Notes under the pieces: model-generated
Seen by the model: the letters and a program-made list of their open reading frames with translations, nothing else
The model's database searches: none
What the model was told of the DNA's origin: nothing
Origin: an uncultured Acidobacteriota bacterium
GTDB taxonomy: Bacteria > Acidobacteriota > Vicinamibacteria > Vicinamibacterales > SCN-69-37
DNA length: 5,993 nucleotides
Direction: 5' to 3'
Assembly (NCBI GenBank): GCA_937880585.1
Contig: CALFMR010000328.1
Coordinates: 1-5,993, forward strand
Shown: positions 4,940-5,993 of the stretch, in pieces
Position numbering within the stretch: the first letter of the stretch is position 1
Layout of the letters: the number at the start of each line of letters is the position of its first letter
Translations under genes and position numbers: made by a program

Positions 4940-5614
4940 TCAACTTCTCGCTTCTGGCTTCGAACTTCTAACGTCTCGCGGCGGCATCAGCTCTTCGACC
5001 GCCATCAGCCCGCGCCGCAGCGCGTCGGCCGTGGCCTGACCGCGGTTCTCGACGCCTAGCTTCGAGAGCACATGGGCGACGTGTGTCTTGACGGTTTCCT
5101 CGGTGACGTCGAGCGCGGCCGCGATGGTGCGGTTCGAGTCGCCCAGCGCCACGCGCCGAAGGACGTCTGCTTCGCGCGGCGTCAGCGTATCGCGTGTCTT
5201 CGCGTCAGCCAGTTGACGTGCCGCTGAAGGATCGATGAACGTCCTGCCGTTGGCGACCGCGCGCACAGCGGCGAGCAGCGTCTCCGGCTCGGCGTCCTTG
5301 CGCACGTAGCCGGTGGCGCCCACTCGCAAGACACCCATCAGCCGCGCTTCGTCGATGGACGCGGTCAGGGCGATGACGCGTGTGTCGGGTGCGCGCGCCA
5401 GCACCCGCGCCGTCGTCTCGATGCCACTCAGTCCGCCTGGCATCAGCAGGTCCTGCAGCACGACCTGCGGCTTCCACGCGTCGAGATGTTCGAGCAGGTC
5501 TTCGCCACTCGCGGCGATGCCGACGACGCGCAAATCGGAGAAGGACTCGAGATAGGTCTGGAGGCTGCGCGAGACCACGCGATGGTCGTCGACGAGCGCG
5601 ATGGTGACGCTCAC
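4940..5614 (-). CDS. NarL/FixJ-family two-component response regulator
   Basis: The 224-aa product has an N-terminal receiver domain (about 3-120) with the acidic pair Asp9/Asp10, phospho-acceptor Asp55 (QDLLMPGG), Thr84 and Lys106. A LuxR-type helix-turn-helix (about 143-204) follows, with LTPREADVLRR and the recognition region VTEETVKTHVAHVLSKLGV. It would be phosphorylated by the adjacent kinase and then bind promoter DNA as a dimer. I chose the GTG at 5614, which overlaps the kinase stop by 4 nt (GTGA) and places the receiver at the N terminus. The longer open frame upstream lies within the kinase gene. The last 10 residues (VRSSKPEARS) lie beyond the normal end of the domain and are encoded by a 7-nt repeat (4944-4978). 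Targets are unknown. The family call is very secure. Confidence 0.95.
   Translation of the reverse strand: MSVTIALVDDHRVVSRSLQTYLESFSDLRVVGIAASGEDLLEHLDAWKPQVVLQDLLMPGGLSGIETTARVLARAPDTRVIALTASIDEARLMGVLRVGATGYVRKDAEPETLLAAVRAVANGRTFIDPSAARQLADAKTRDTLTPREADVLRRVALGDSNRTIAAALDVTEETVKTHVAHVLSKLGVENRGQATADALRRGLMAVEELMPPRDVRSSKPEARS
4944..4978. repeat. degenerate heptamer repeat CTTCNNN x4 plus CGTCTCG
   Basis: CTTC recurs at 4944, 4951, 4958 and 4965 with exact 7-nt spacing, and CGTC at 4972 continues the phase. On the minus strand the unit is NNNGAAG. It covers the 3' end of the response regulator gene, up to 2 nt from its stop. The period does not match codons, so it is a DNA repeat read through by the gene and not a protein repeat. 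Confidence 0.7.
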
Positions 5615-5993
5615 GCGGTCACCCCTGACACACGACGGACGCGCACGAGGGCCGTCACGTAACGGCTCAACGCCACGGCTGCGAGGACCGCGGTGCCCAG
5701 GACGATCGGGTGCATGTCGATACCGGCGCGGACGAGATACCAGGCCGCGGCGCCCAGAATCGCCGCCCAGACCGACGCGCACGCGGCGTAGTGCGCGAAC
5801 GACCTTGTCGCGTAGGGCACAGCGACCTGGACTGTCGTGCCCCGTCCCGGCGCGCTCGTGATCGTGAACGTACCGCCCGCATCCGCCGTGCGTGCCTTCA
5901 TGTTCTCCATGCCCATGCCGCGCACGACGGCGAACGGATCGAAACCTGCGCCGTTGTCGCGAATCGTCAGCTCCAGTCGCTGCTCGTTCGATG
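5611..5993 (-). CDS. sensor histidine kinase, C-terminal part (cut by the window edge)
   Basis: Only the last 126 residues are present; the 5' end lies beyond 5993, so the start is not in the window. Visible are the ATP-binding boxes of a HATPase_c domain: DNGAGFDP (local residues 12-19) and GMGMENMKAR (25-34), followed by the end of the fold, TSAPGRGTTVQVAVP (45-59). The GMxxM form and the NarL-type partner point to the HisKA_3 (NarX/LiaS/DesK-like) kinase group. Unusually, two hydrophobic segments follow the ATPase domain, at about local residues 66-87 and 93-116, ending in a basic tail (RVRRVSGVTA). Most sensor kinases carry their membrane helices before the kinase core. The stop overlaps the regulator's GTG by 4 nt, so the two are translated together. 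The sensor input domain and signal cannot be seen. Confidence 0.92.
   Translation of the reverse strand, partial: SNEQRLELTIRDNGAGFDPFAVVRGMGMENMKARTADAGGTFTITSAPGRGTTVQVAVPYATRSFAHYAACASVWAAILGAAAWYLVRAGIDMHPIVLGTAVLAAVALSRYVTALVRVRRVSGVTA

Noticed and set aside
5615..5782. N-terminal extension of the response regulator frame
   Set aside because: It lies inside the kinase gene; the receiver domain begins right after the GTG at 5614.

Overview
The window is about 6 kb of dense, GC-rich bacterial DNA. It holds seven protein-coding genes, short intergenic gaps, and no tRNA, rRNA, CRISPR array or insertion sequence that I can see. A two-arginine (Tat) signal, purine-rich ribosome sites beside apparently leaderless starts, and heptamer-type intergenic repeats suggest a free-living Gram-negative-type bacterium. 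An Acidobacteriota (Vicinamibacteria-like) source is my best guess, but it is a weak inference from style and not from a marker gene.

Left part (1-2391, + strand): a Tat-exported methionine sulfoxide reductase B is followed 39 bp later, in the same frame, by a DipZ-like electron-transfer protein (CcdA membrane domain, thioredoxin/TlpA-like domain, C-terminal beta-rich domain). They form a plausible two-gene module. The CcdA part would carry reducing power from cytoplasmic thioredoxin across the membrane, the external thioredoxin domain would receive it, and MsrB would use it to repair oxidised methionine outside the cytoplasm.

Middle (2414-3627, - strand): a compact type II restriction-modification pair. 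A Dam-family N6-adenine methyltransferase comes first. A 138-aa PD-(D/E)XK-type nuclease follows, starting at a GTG that overlaps the methyltransferase stop by 4 nt. The base-reading residues of E. coli Dam are conserved, so GATC is the predicted target. This pair converges on dipZ and diverges from the next gene across only 66 bp.

Right part: a short-chain dehydrogenase/reductase (3694-4488, +) is probably translated from a leaderless mRNA. Facing it is a small two-helix membrane protein of unknown function (4543-4887, -). Between them lies a nested inverted repeat that may serve as a two-way terminator. The window ends with a two-component system on the - strand: the C-terminal part of a histidine kinase (cut by the window edge at 5993), overlapping by 4 nt a NarL/FixJ-type response regulator (4940-5614). 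The kinase is odd in having two hydrophobic segments after its ATPase domain. The regulator's last residues are encoded by a 7-nt periodic repeat.

The items most worth a second look are the tiny nuclease paired with a Dam-like methyltransferase, the split exported MsrB/DipZ repair module, the kinase with a C-terminal membrane tail, and the heptamer repeats at three gene ends.
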